A DNA stretch of 64,000 nt from Acanthochromis polyacanthus (taxonomy: Eukaryota > Chordata > Actinopteri > Pomacentridae), in NCBI RefSeq assembly GCF_021347895.1, contig NC_067116.1, positions 32,437,639-32,501,638 of the forward strand, written 5' to 3'. This document shows positions 28,287 through 41,620 of the stretch, in pieces (within the stretch, counting starts at the first letter, position 1; every line of letters begins with the position of its first letter). The notes beneath the pieces were generated by a model, which saw only the letters and a program-made list of their open reading frames with translations, had not been told where the DNA came from and made no database searches. The position numbers and the translations under genes were made by a program.

Positions 28287-28413
28287 CCATCCATCCATTC
28301 TCTATACACCGCTTTATCCTCACTAGGGTCGCGAGGAGTGCCGGAGCCTATCCCAGCTGACTCGGGCGAAGGCAGGGGACACCCTGGACAGGTCGCCAGT
28401 CTGTCACAGGGCT
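28287..28413 (-). mobile_element. 5'-truncated SINE in the right arm of the transposon
   Basis: The reverse complement ends in a GATGGATGG tail preceded by aaagcggtgtatagagaatg, the same 3' end as the copy at 1501-1626. Flanks tggtgatattgt (28275-28286) and tggtggtattgt (28414-28425) form a 12-bp target duplication with one mismatch. The head with the polymerase III promoter is absent, as expected from incomplete reverse transcription. Confidence 0.88.
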
Positions 28414-28516
28414 TGGTGGTATTGTGTATGTGGAAAAAGTTTTAGATCTTTGAGTTCATCTCATAAAAAATGGGAGCAAAAACAAAAGTATTGCGTTTAT
28501 ATTTTTGCTGAGTGTA

Positions 28517-31045
28517 TGATGTTTGTTGTCCATATTCGGACGACATAAACTAGGACGTTTTTTTCCATTTTTGGAAAAAAATGACGTTTTTTGTCCATTT
28601 TCGGACGGCATACTAAACTATGACTTTTTTTGTCCATTTTCAGAGGACAGACTAAACTATGACGTTTTTTCCATTTTCGGAAAAAATGATGTTTTTTGTC
28701 CATTTTCGGATGACATACTAAGCCATGACTTTTTTGTCCATTTTTAGAGGACAGACTAAACTATGACGTTTTTTGTCCATTTTCGGACGACATACAAAAC
28801 TATGACGTTTTTTGTCATTATGCGGACGACATACTCAACCATGGCATTTTTGTTCATTTTCGAGCGACATACTAAACTATGACGTTTGTTGTCCATATGA
28901 CGTTTTTTACCATTTTCGGACGACACACTAAACTATGACGTTTTTTGTCCATTTCCGGACGACACACTAAACTATGACGTTTTTTGTCCATTTTCGGACA
29001 ACAAACGACACTATGACTTTTTGTCCATTTTCGGACAAAAAAATGACGTTTTTTTGTCCATTTTCAGAATGCATGATGACGTTTTTTGTCCATTTTCGGA
29101 CGACATACAAAACTATGACGTTTTTTGTCATTATGCAGACGACATACTAAACCATGGCATTTTTGTTCATTTTCGAGCGACATACTAAACTATGACGTTT
29201 GTTGTCCATATTCGGACGACATACTAAACTATGACGTTTATTACCATTTTCGGACGACACACTAAACTATGACGTTTTTTGTCCATTTCCAGACGACACA
29301 CTAAACTATGACGTTTTTGTCCATTTTCGGACAACAAACGACACTATGACTTTTTGTCCATTTTCGGACAAAAAAATGACGTTTTTGTCCATTTTCGGAC
29401 CACAAATGACTTTTTTCTCCATGTTCGGATGACATACTAAGTGATGAAATTTTTTGTCCATTTTTGGACGACATACTAAACGATGACGTTTTTTGTCCAT
29501 TTTCAGAATGCATACTAAATGATGACGTTTTTTGTCCATTTTCGGACGACATACAAAACTATGACGTTTTTTGTCATTATGCGGACGACATACTAAACCA
29601 TGGCATTTTTGTTCATTTTCGAGCGACATACTAAACTATGACGTTTGTTGTCCATATTCGGACGACATACTAAACTATGACGTTTTTTACCATTTTCGGA
29701 CGACACACTAAACTGACGTTTTTTGTCCATTTCCGGACGACACACTAAACTATGATGTTTTTTGTCCATTTCCGGACGACACCCTAAACTATGACATTTT
29801 TTGTCCATTTTGGACAACATACTAAACTATGACGTTTTTGGTGACATTTCGGGTGACATACCAAACTATGACGTTCTTTGTCCATTTTCAGTCAACATAC
29901 TAAACTATGACCTTTTTTTGTCCATTTTCGTACAGCATTCTACATTTTGAAATTTTCTGTCCATTTTCGGACGACACACTAAACTATGACGTTTTTTGTC
30001 CATTTTCGGACAACAAACGACACTATGACTTTTTGTCCATTTTCGGACAAAAAATGACGTTTTTGTCCATTTTCGGACCACAAATGACTTTTTTCTCCAT
30101 GTTCGGATGACATACTAAGCGATGAAATTTTTTGTCCATTTTTGGACGACATACTAAACTATGACGTTTTTTGTCCATTTTCAGAATGCATACTAAATGA
30201 TGACGTTTTTTGTCCATTTTCAGACGACATACAAAACTATGACGTTTTTTGTCATTATGCGGACGACATGCTAAACCATGGCATTTTTGTTCATTTTCGA
30301 GCGACATACTAAACTATGACGTTTGTTGTCCATATTCGGACGACATACTAAACTATGACGTTTTTTACCATTTTCGGACGACACACTAAACTATGACGTT
30401 TTTTGTCCATTTCCGGACGACACACTAAACTATGACGTTTTTTGTCCATTTTCGGACAACAAACGACACTATGACTTTTTGTCCATTTTCGGACAAAAAA
30501 ATGACGTTTTTGTCCATTTTCGGACCACAAATGACTTTTTTCTCCATGTTCGGTTGACATACTAAGCAATGAAATTTTTTGTCCATTTTTGGACGACATA
30601 CTAAACTATGACGTTTTTTGTCCATTTTCAGAATGCATACTAAATGATGACGTTTTTTGTCCATTTTCGGACGACATACAAAACTATGACGTTTTCTGTC
30701 ATTATTCGGACGACATACGAAACCATGGCATTTTTGTTCATTTTCGAGCGACATACTAAACTATGACGTTTGTTGTCCATTTTCGTACAGCATTCTACAT
30801 TTTGAAATTTTCTGTCCATTTTTGGATGACATACAAAACCGTTTTTTTTCCCATTTCGTACAAGAAAGTGACACTCTTTGTCCATTTTCGAACAACATAC
30901 TATGACATTTTTTTGATCATTTTAGGACGACATACTAAACTGTAACATTTTTCTTCATTTTTGGACAACTGACGTTTTTAGTCAATTTTTGGACGACACA
31001 CGATGCCATTTGTTGTCCATTTTTGGGCAACATACTGAACAATGC
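28517..31045. repeat. A-only satellite block
   Basis: About 2.5 kb of A units continuing from 26,722. A local longer period is visible: a group including the words gtcattatgcggacgac, catggcatttttgttcattt and ggaccacaaatgac recurs near 28,810, 29,120, 29,570, 30,250 and 30,700. The - strand stays open for long stretches because 39 bp is 13 codons; the frames read periods like VCRPKMDKKRHSL. I regard these frames as by-products. Confidence 0.92.
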
Positions 31046-33033
31046 CTGTTTCCAGACTGTATCGCTCCAAAAAGTGGACCGGACTGGAGTTGAGGAAAAC
31101 GTGGACCGGATCGCTCCGAAAAGTGGACCGGACTGAAATGAAGGAAAATGTGGACCGGATCGCTCCAAAAAGTGAGTGCAGTCGAGGAAAACATTGTCGG
31201 ACAACATTCTAAACTATGATATTTTTGTCCATTTTCGGACGACCGACTAAACTATGACGTTTTTTGGTGACATTTTCGAACGATCGACTAAACTATGACA
31301 TATTTTGTCCATTTTTGACGACATACTAAACTATGACGTGTTTTTGTGACATTTGGGAAAATGTGGACTGTATCGCTCAAAAAAGTGGACCGGACTGGAT
31401 TATAGGAAAACGTGGACCGGATCGCTCCATGAAGTGGAACGGACTGAAATTGAGGAAAACGTGGACCGGACCCCTCCAAAAAGTGGAACGGAGTTGAGTT
31501 GAGGAAAACGTGGACCGGATCGCTCCAAAAAGTGGACCGGACTGCAGTTGAGGAAAACATTTTCGGACAACATACGAAACTATGACATTTTTGTTCATTT
31601 TCGGACGACAGACTAAACTATGACGTTTCTTGGTGACATTTTCGAACGATCGACTAAACTATGACGTTTTATGTCCATTTTGGAAAACGTGGACTGGATC
31701 GCTAGAAAAAGTGGACCGGACTGGAGTTGAGGAAAACGTGGACCGGATCGCTCCAAAAAAGCGGACCGGACTGGATTATAGGAAAACGTGGATCGGATCG
31801 CTCCAAAAAGTGGAACGGAGTGGAGTTGAGGAAAACGTGGACCGGATCGCTCCAAAAAGTGGACCGGACTGGAGTTGAGGAAAACATTTTCGGACAACAT
31901 ACTAAACTATGACGTTTATTGTCCATTTTCGGGCGACATACTAAACTATGACGTTTTTTTGTCCATTTTTGGACGACCGACTAAACTATGACGTTTTATG
32001 TCCATTTTGGACCACATACTAAACTATGACGTTTTTTTGTGACATTTCGTAAAACGTGGACTGGACTGCTCCAAAAAAAGTGGACCGGACAGGATTATCA
32101 GAAGACATGGACCGGATCGCTCCAAAAAGTGGACCGGACTGCTCCAAAAAAGTGGACCGGACTGGATTATAGGAAAACATGGACCGGATCGCTCCAAAAA
32201 GTGGACTGGACTGAAATTGAGGAAAACGTGGACCGGATCGCTCCAAAAAGTGGACCAGAGTGGAGTTGAGCAAAACGTGGACCGGATCGCTCCAAAAAAG
32301 TGGACCGGACTGGATTATAGGAAAACATGGACCGGATCGCTCCAAAAAGTGGACCGGACTGAAATTGATGAAAACGTGGACCGGATCACTCCAAAAAGTG
32401 GAACGGAGTTGAGTTGAGCAAAACGTGGACCGGATCGCTCCGAAAAGTGGACCGGACTGGATTGTAGGAAAACGTGGACCGGATCGCTGCAAAAAGTGGA
32501 CCGGACTGGAGTTGAGGAAAACATTTTCGGACGACATACTAAACTATGACGTTTTTTTGTCCATTGTCAGACAACATACTAAGCTATGAGTTTTTTGTCC
32601 ATTTTCGGACGACATACTAAACTATGACATTTTTGTCCATTTTCGGACGACATACTAAACTATGACGTTTTTTTGTCCATTTTTGGACGACCGACTAAAC
32701 TATGACGTTTTATGTCCATTTTGGACCACATACTAAACTATGACGTTTTTTGTCCATTTTCAGGCGACATACTAAAACTATGACGTTTTTTTGTCCATTG
32801 TCGAACAACATATTAAACTATGACATTTTTGTCCATTTACAGGCGACATACTAAACTATGACGTTTTATTGTCCATATTCAGGCGACATACTAAACTATG
32901 ACGTTTTTGTCCATTGTCGGACGACATACTAAGCTATGACTTTTTGTCCATTTTCGGACGACATACTAAAGTATGACGTTTTTTTCTATTTTCGGGCAAC
33001 ATACTAAACTATGACGTTTTTTGTGACATTTCG
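31046..33033. repeat. First zone of alternating A and B units
   Basis: B units enter at about 31,046 (after the word tgtttccagactgtatcgc) and alternate with A blocks: B at about 31,046-31,194, 31,356-31,559, 31,683-31,886 and 32,048-32,523, A between them. B units are about 49 bp with GTGGACCGGATCGCTCC, an A run, and GTGGACCGGACTGGAGTTG. Short versions (ctggattatagg, ctgaaattgagg) alternate within B. Confidence 0.88.
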
Positions 33034-36000
33034 GAAAACGTGGACCGGATCGCTCCAAAAAGTGGACCGGACTGGATTATAGGAAAACATGGACCGGATC
33101 GCTCCAAAAAGTGGACTGGACTGAAATTGAGGAAAACGTGGACCGGATCGCTCCAAAAAGTGGAACGGAGTTGAGTTGAGCAAAACGTGGACCGGATCGC
33201 TCCGAAAAGTGGACCGGACTGGATTGTAGGAAAACGTGGACCGGATCGCTGCAAAAAGTGGACCGGACTGGAGTTGAGGAAAACGTGGACCGGATCGCTC
33301 CAAAAAAGTGGACCGGACTGGTTTATAGGAAAACGTGGACCGGATCGCTCCAAAAGGTGGACCGGACTGGAGTTGAGGAAAACGTGGACCGGATCGCTCC
33401 AAAAAAGTGGACCGGACTGGAGTATAGGAAAACATGGACCGGATCACTCCAAAAAGTGGACTGGACTGAAATTGAGGAAAACGTGGACCGGATCACTCCA
33501 AAAAGTGGAACGGAGTTGAGTTGAGGAAAACGTGTACCGGATCGCTCCAAAAAAGTGGACCGGACTGGACTATAGGAAAACATGGACCGGATCGCTCCAA
33601 AAAGTGGACTGGACTGAAATTGATGAAAACATGGACCGGATCGCTCCAAAAAGTGGGACGGAGTTGAGTTGAGCAAAACGTGGACAGGATCGCTCCGAAA
33701 AGTGGACCGGACTGGATTGTAGGAAAACGTGGACCGGATCGCTGCAAAAAGTGGACTGGACTGGAGTTGAGGAAAACATTTTCGGACGACATACTCAGCT
33801 ATGACGTTTTTTGTCCATTTTCGGACGACATACTAAACTATGACGTTTTTTGTCCATTGTCAGACAACATACTAAGCTATGACTTTTTTGTCCATTTTCG
33901 GACGACATACTAAACTATGACATTTTTGTCCATTTTCGGACGACATACTAAACTATGACGTTTTATGTCCATTTTGGACCACATACTAAACTATGACGTT
34001 TTTTGTCCATTGTCAGACAACATACTAAGCTATGACTTTTTTGTCCATTGTCGAACAACATATTAAACTATGACATTTTTGTACATTTTCGGACGACATA
34101 CTTAACTATGACTTTTTTTGTCCATTTACAGGCGGCATACTAAACTATGACGTTTTTTGTCCATATTCAGGCGACATACTAAACTATGACTTTTTTGTCC
34201 ATTGTCGGACGACATACTAAACTATGACTTTTTTGTGCATTTTCAGGCAACATACTAAACTATGACGTTTTTTGTCCATTTACAGGCGACATACTAAACT
34301 ATGACGTTTAATTGTCCATATTCAGGCGACATACTAAACTATGACGTTTTTTGTCCATTGTCGGACGACATACTAAGCTATGACTTTTTTGTCTATTTTC
34401 GGACGACCGACTAAACTATGACATATTTTGTCCATTTGGACGACATAGTACACTGTGACGTTTTTTTGTGACATTTCGGAAAACGTGGACCGGATCGCTC
34501 CAAAAGGTGGACCGGACTGGAATTGAGGAAAACGTGGACCGGATCGCTCCAAAAAAGTGGACCGGACTGGATTATAGGAAAACATGGACCGGATCGCTCC
34601 AAAAAGTGGACTGGACTGAAATTGATGAAAACGTGGACCGGATCGCTCCAAAAAGTGGAACGGAGTTGAGTTGAGCAAAACGTGGACTGGACTGCAGTTG
34701 AGGAAAACATTGTCGGACAACATACTAAACTATGACATTTTTGTCCATTTTCGGACGACATACTAAACTATGACATATTTTGTCCATTTTCAGACGACAT
34801 ACTAAACTATGACGTTTTTTTGTCCATTTTGGACCACATACTAAACTATGACGTTTTTTGTCCATTTTCAGGCGACATACTAAACTATGACTTTTTTGTC
34901 CATTGTCGGACGACATACTAAACTATGACTTTTTTGTGCGTTTTCAGGCAACATACTAAACTATGACTTTTTTGTGACATTTCGGAAAACGTGGACCGGA
35001 TCGCTCCAAAAGGTGGACTGGACTGGAGTTGAGGAAAACGTGGACCGGTTCGCTCCAAAAAAGTTGACCGGACTGGATTATAGGAAAACATGGACCGGAT
35101 CGCTCCAAAAAGTGGACTGGACTGAAATTGAGGAAAACGTGGACCGGATCGCTCCAAAAAGTGGACCGGAGTGGAGTTGAGCAAAACGTGGACCGGATCG
35201 CTCCAAAAAAGTGGACCGGACTGGAGTTGAGGAAAACATGGACCGGACCGCTCCAAAAAGTGGAACAGAGTGGAGTTGAGCAAAACGTGGACCGGATCGC
35301 TCCAAAAAAGTGGACCGGACTGGAGTTGAGGAAATACATACGTAAACTATGACGTTTTGTGTCCATTGTCGGACAACAAACTAAACTATGACATTTTTGT
35401 CCATTTTCGGACGACATACTAAACTATGACGTTTTTTGTCCATTTTTGGACGACCGACTAAACTATGACGTTTTATGTCCATTTGGACCACATACTAAAC
35501 TATGACGTTTTTTGTCCATTTTCAGGCGACATACTAAACTATGACGTTTTTTGTCCATTGTCGGACAACATACTAAACTATGACGTTTTTGTCCATTTCG
35601 AACGACCGACTAAACTATGACATATTTGTCCATTTTGGACGACATACATAACTATGACATTTTTTCTATTTCCAGGCGACACACTAAACTATGACTTTTT
35701 TTGTCCATTGTTGAACAACATACTAAACTATGACATTTTGTCCATTTCGGACGAGATACTAAAACTATGATGTTTTTTTGTCCAATTTTGCGATCACATA
35801 TTAACTATGACGTTTTTTGTCCATTGTCGAACAACATATTAAACTATGACATTTTTGTACATTTTCGGACGACATACTAAACTATGACTTTTTTGTCCAT
35901 TTACAGGCGACATACTAAACTATGACGTTTTTTTGTCATTTTCAGGCGACATACTAAACTATGACTTTTTTTTGTCCATTTTCAGGCGACATACTAAGCT

Positions 36001-39000
36001 ATGACTTTTTATCCATTTTCGGACGACATACTAAACTATGACGTTTTTTGTCCATTTCAGGCGACGTACTAAACTATGACCTTTTTTGTCCATTGTCGAA
36101 CAACATATTAAACTATGACATTTTTGTACATTTTCGGACGACATACTAAACTATTGACTTTTTGTCCATTTACAGGCGACATACTAAACTATGACGTTTT
36201 TTTGTCCATTTTCAGGCGACATACTAAACTATGATGTTTTTGTCCATTGTCGGACAACATACTAAACTTTGACTTTTTTATCCATTTTCGGACGACATAC
36301 TAAACTATGACGTTTTTTGTCCATTTTCAGGCGACGTACTAAACTATGACGTTTTGTGTCCATTGTCGGACAACATACTAAGCTATGACTTTTTTGTACA
36401 TTTTCGGACGACATACTAAACTAATGACGTGTTTTTGTGACATTTGGGAAAACGTGGACTGGATCGCTCAAAAAAGTGGACCGGGACTGGATTATAGAAA
36501 ACGTGGACCGGATCGCTCCAAAAAGTGGAACCGGACTGAAATTGAGGAAAACGTGGACCGGATCGCTCCAAAAAGTGGACCGGACTGGAGTTGAGGAAAA
36601 CATGGACCGGACCGCTCCAAAAGTGGAACGGAGTGGAGTTGAGCAAAACGTGGACCGGATCGCTCCAAAAAAGTGGACCGGACTGGAGTTGAGGAAAACA
36701 TGGACCGGACCGCTCCAAAAAGTGGAACGGAGTGGAGTTGAGGAAAACGTGGACCGGATCGCTCCAAAAAGTGGACCGGACTGGAGTTGAGGAAAACATT
36801 TTCGGACGACATACTAAGCTATGACGTTTTTTGTCCATTTTCAGACGACATACTAAACTATGACGTTTTTTGTCCATTGTCAGACACATACTAAGCTATG
36901 ACTTTTTTGTCCATTTTCGGACGACATACTAAACTATGACATTTTGTCCATTTTCGGACGACATACTAAACTATGACGTTTTTTTGTCCATTTTTGGACG
37001 ACCAACTAAACTATGACGTTTTATGTCCATTTTGGACCACATACTAAACTATGACGTTTTTTGTCTATTTACAGGCGACATACTAAACTATGACGTTTTA
37101 TTGTCCATATTCAGGCGACATACTAAACTATGACGTTTTTGTCCATTGTCGGACGACATACTAAGCTATGACTTTTTTGTCCATTTTCGGGACGACATAC
37201 TAAACTATTGACGTTTTTTTCTATTTTCTGGCAACATACTAAACTATGACATTTTTGTGACATTTCGGAAACGTGGACCGGATCGCTCCAAAAAGTGGAC
37301 CGGACTGGAATTGAGGAAAACATGGACCGGATCGCTCCAAAAAGTGGACTGGACTGAAATTGATGAAAACGTGGACCGGATCGCTCCAAAAGTGGAACGG
37401 AGTTGAGTTGAGCAAAACGTGGACTGGACTGCAGTTGAGGAAAACATTGTCGGACAACATACAAACTATGACATTTTTGTCCATTTTCGGACGACATACT
37501 AAACTATGACATATATTTGTCCATTTTGGACGACATACTGAACTATGACGTTTTTTTGTGACATTTCGGAAACGTTGACTGGATCGCTCCAAAAGTGGAC
37601 CGGACTGAAATTGAGGAAAACGTGGACCGCATCGCTCCAAAAAGTGGACCGGACTGGAGTTGAGGAAAACGTGTACCTGATCGCTCCAAAAAAGTGGACC
37701 GGACTGGATTATAGCAAAACATGGACCGGATCGCTCCAAAAAGTGGACCGGACTGGAGTTGAGGAAAACGTGGACCGGATCGCTCCATAAAGTGGAACGG
37801 AGTGGAGTTGAAGAAAACGTGTACCGGATCGCTCCAAAAAGTGGACCGGACTGGATTGTAGGAAACGTGTACTGGATCGCTCAAAAAGTGGAACCGGACT
37901 GAAAATTGAGGAAAACGTGGACCGGATCGCTCCAAAAGTGGACCGGACTGGAGTTGAGGAAAATGTGGACCGGATCGCTCCAAAAAAGCGGACCAGACTG
38001 GATTATAGGAAAACATGGATCGGATCGCTCCAAAAAGTGGACCGGACTGGAGTTGAGGAAAACATTTTCGGACAACAGACTAAACTTTGACGTTTTTGTC
38101 CATTTTCGGTCGACATACATAACCTATGACTTTTTTATCCATTTTCGGACGACATACTAAAACTATGACGTTTTTGTCCGTTTTCAGGCGACATCTAAAC
38201 TATGACGTTTTGTGTCCATTGTCGGACAACAAACTAAACTATGACATTTTTGTCCATTTTCGGACGACATACTAAAACTATGACGTTTTTGTCCATTTTT
38301 GGACGACCGACTAAACTATGACGTTTTATGTCCATTTTGGACCACATACTAAAACTATGACGTTTTTGTCCATTTTCAGGCGACATACTAAACTATGACG
38401 TTTTTGTCCATTGTCGGACAACATACTAAACTATGACGTTTTTTGTCCATTTTCGAACGACCGACTAAACTATGACATATTTTGTCCATTTTGGACGACA
38501 TACTAAACTATGACATTTTTTTCTATTTTCAGGGCGACATACTAACTATGACTTTTTTTGTCCATTGTTGAACAACATACATAACTATGACATTTTGTCC
38601 ATTTCGGACGACATACTAAACTATGATGTTTTTTGTCCATTTTGGATCACATATTAAACTATGACGTTTTTTGTCCATTTTCAGGCGACATACTAAACTA
38701 TGACGTTTTTGTCCATGTCGAACAACAATTAAACTATGACATTTTGTACATTTTCGGACGACATACTAAACTATGACTTTTTGTCCATTTACAGGCGACA
38801 TACTAAACTATGACGTTTTTTGTCCATTTTCAGCGACATACTAAACTGTGACGTTTTTTGTCCATTTTTCAGGCGACATACTAAGCTTGATTTTTTGTCC
38901 ATGTCGGACAACATACAACATGCTTTTTATCCCATTTTCGGACGACATACTAACATACGTTTTTGTCCATTTTCATGCGACATACTAAACATGACGTTTT

Positions 39001-41620
39001 TTTGTCCATTTTCAGGCGACATACTAAGGTGGATGACTTTTTTGTCCATTTGTCGGACAACAGGAACTAAACTATGGACTGTTTTTATCTGCATTTCGGA
39101 GCGAATTACTAAAACTATGACGTTTTTGTCCATTTTCAGCGACGTACTAAACTATTGACCTTTTTTTGTCCATTGTCGAAACATATTAAACTATACATTT
39201 TTGTACATTTTCGGACGACATACTAAACTAGTGGACTTTTTTGGTCCATTACAGCGATTACTAAACTATGACGTTTTTTTGTCCATTGTCGGCGACATAC
39301 TAACGATTGGATGTTTTTGTCGCATTGTCGGACAACATACTAAAAACTATGACTTTTTTATCCATTTCGGACGACATACTAACGATGACGTTTTTGTCCT
39401 TTTTCAGGCGACGTACTAACTATGACGTTTTGTGTTCCATTGTCGGACAACATGACTAAGCTATGGGGATTTTTTGTACCATTTTCGGACGACATACTAA
39501 ACTATGACGTTTTTTTGTGACATTGGGAAAACGTGGACTGGATCGCTCAAAAAAGTGGACCGGACTGGATTATAGGAAAAACGTGACCGGATCGCTCCAT
39601 AAAGTGGAACGGACTGAAATTGAGGAAAACGTGGAACGCGGACCCTTCCAAAAAGGTGGAACGGAGTTGAGTTGATGAAAACGTGGACCGGATCGCTCCA
39701 AAAAGTGGACCGGACTGCAGTTGAGAAAACGTTTTTGGACGACATACTAAACTGTGACGTTTTTTGTCCATTTTTGAACGACCGACTAAACTATGACATA
39801 TTTTGTCCATTTTGGACGACATACTAAACTATGACGTTTTTTTGTGACATTTCGGAAAACGTGGACTGGATCGCTCCAAAAAGTGGACCGGACTGGATTG
39901 TAGGAAAACGTGGACCGGATCGCTCCAAAAAGTGGAACGGAGTTGAGTTGAGGAAAACGTGGACCGGACCCCTCCAAAAAGTGGAACGGAGTGGAGTTGA
40001 GGAAAACGTGAAGCGGATCGCTCCAAAAAGTGGACCGGACTGGAGTTGAGGAAAACATTTCGGACGACAAACTAAACTATGACGTGTTTTGTGACATTTG
40101 GGAAAACGTGGACTGGATCGCTCAAAAAAGTGGACCGGACTGGAGTTGAGAAAAATGTGGACCGGATCGCTCCAAAAAAGCGGACCAGACTGGATTATTA
40201 GGAAAACATGGATCGGATCGCTCCAAAAAGTGGACCGGACTGGAGTTGAGGAAAACATTTTCGGACAACAGACTAAACTTTGACGTTTTGTCCATTTTCG
40301 GTCGACATACTAAGCTATGAACTTTTTTATCCATTTTCGGACGACATACTAAACTATGACGTTTTTTGTCCGTTTTCAGGCGACATACTAAAACTATGAC
40401 GTTTTGTGTCCATTGTCGGACAAACAAACTAAACTATGGACAATTTTTGTCCATTTTTCGGACGACATACTAAACTATGACGTTTTTTGTCCATTTTTGG
40501 ACGACCGATTAAACTATGTCGTTATGTCCATTTTTGGACCACATACTAAACTATGACGTTTTTTGTCCATTTTCAGGCGACATACTAAACTATGACGTTT
40601 TTTGTCCATTGTCGGACAACATACTAAACTATGACGTTTTTGTCCATTTTCGAAACGACCGACTAAACTATGACATATTTTGTCCATTTTGGACGACATA
40701 CTAAACTATGACATTTTTTTCTATTTTCAGGCGACATACTAAACTTATGACTTTTTTGTCCATTGTTGAACAACATACTAAACTATGACATTTTGTCCAT
40801 TTTCGGACGACATACTAAACTATGACGTTTTTTTGTCCATTTTTGGACGACCGACTAAACTATGACGTTTTATGTCCATTTTGGACCACATATTAAACTA
40901 TGACGTTTTTTGTCCATTTTCAGGCGACATACTAAACTAAGACGTTTTTTTGTCCATTGTCGAACAACATATTAAACTATGACATTTTTTTTACATTTTC
41001 GGACGACATAACTAAACTATGACTTTTTGTCCATTTACAGGCGACAATACTAACATGACTTTTTTTTGTCCATTTTTCATGCGACATACTAAACTATGAC
41101 GTTTTTTTGTCCATTTTCAGGCGACATACTAAGCTATGACTTTTTGTCCATTGTCGGACAACATACTAAACTATGACTTTTTTATCCATTTTCGGACGAC
41201 ATACTAAACTATGACGTTTTTGTCCATTTTCAGGCGACGTACTAAACTATGACCTTTTTTTGTCCATTGTCGAACAACATATTAAACTATGACATTTTTG
41301 TACATTTTTCGGACGACATACTAAACTATGACTTTTTTGTCCATTTACAGGCGGACATACTAAACTATGACGTTTTTTTGTCCATTTTCAGCGACATACT
41401 AAAATATGATGTTTTTTGTCCATTGTCGGACAACATTACTAAACTATGACTTTTTATCCATTTTCGGACGACATACAAACTATGACGTTTTTGTCCATTT
41501 TCAGGCACGTACTAAACTATGACGTTTTGTGTCCATTGTCGGACAACATACTAAGCTATGACTTTTTTGTCCTTTTCGGCACGACATACTAAACTATGAC
41601 GTGTTTTTGTGACATTTGGG
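33034..41620. repeat. Higher-order satellite copy 1
   Basis: Starts with a B block of about 745 bp (33,034-33,778) marked by ctggtttatagg and ggatcactcc variants, then B blocks near 34,476, 34,982, 36,447, 37,267, 37,568, 39,529, 39,856 and 40,104 separated by A blocks. The same order recurs from 47,971. Over the first part the offset is constant: 33,680 and 34,725 match 48,666 and 49,711, both 14,986 bp away. The second half (after about 38,160) has many small indels. Confidence 0.85.

Larger units (their letters stand above)
26723..28514 (+). mobile_element. Decayed Tc1-like transposon inserted in the satellite
   Basis: Inverted ends start ctcaacaaaaatataaacgc on the left and end in the reverse, tttatatttttgctgagtg, on the right, with about 140 bp of arm matching on each side. 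TA is duplicated at 26721-26722 and 28515-28516. Joining the flanks across one TA restores a normal satellite unit (catactgaac-TA-tgatg), so the element jumped into an existing array, the typical TA target of the Tc1/mariner superfamily. Inside are a broken transposase and two SINE insertions. The 3' part of the transposase is deleted near 28190, where a C run joins the right arm. Confidence 0.93.

Noticed and set aside
29306..29629. Frame with 13-residue periods like VCRPKMDKKRHSL, resembling a repeat protein with Cys
   Set aside because: The period equals the 39-bp unit; the unit continues unchanged outside the frame and across stops, so the periodicity is DNA-level.
33004..33447. Long - strand frame in the satellite (147 codons) reading repeats like SGPRFPQLQSGPLFGAIRST
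   Set aside because: It is the 49-bp unit read through all three frames in turn; similar frames exist on the other strand and in every copy. No start context, no domain.
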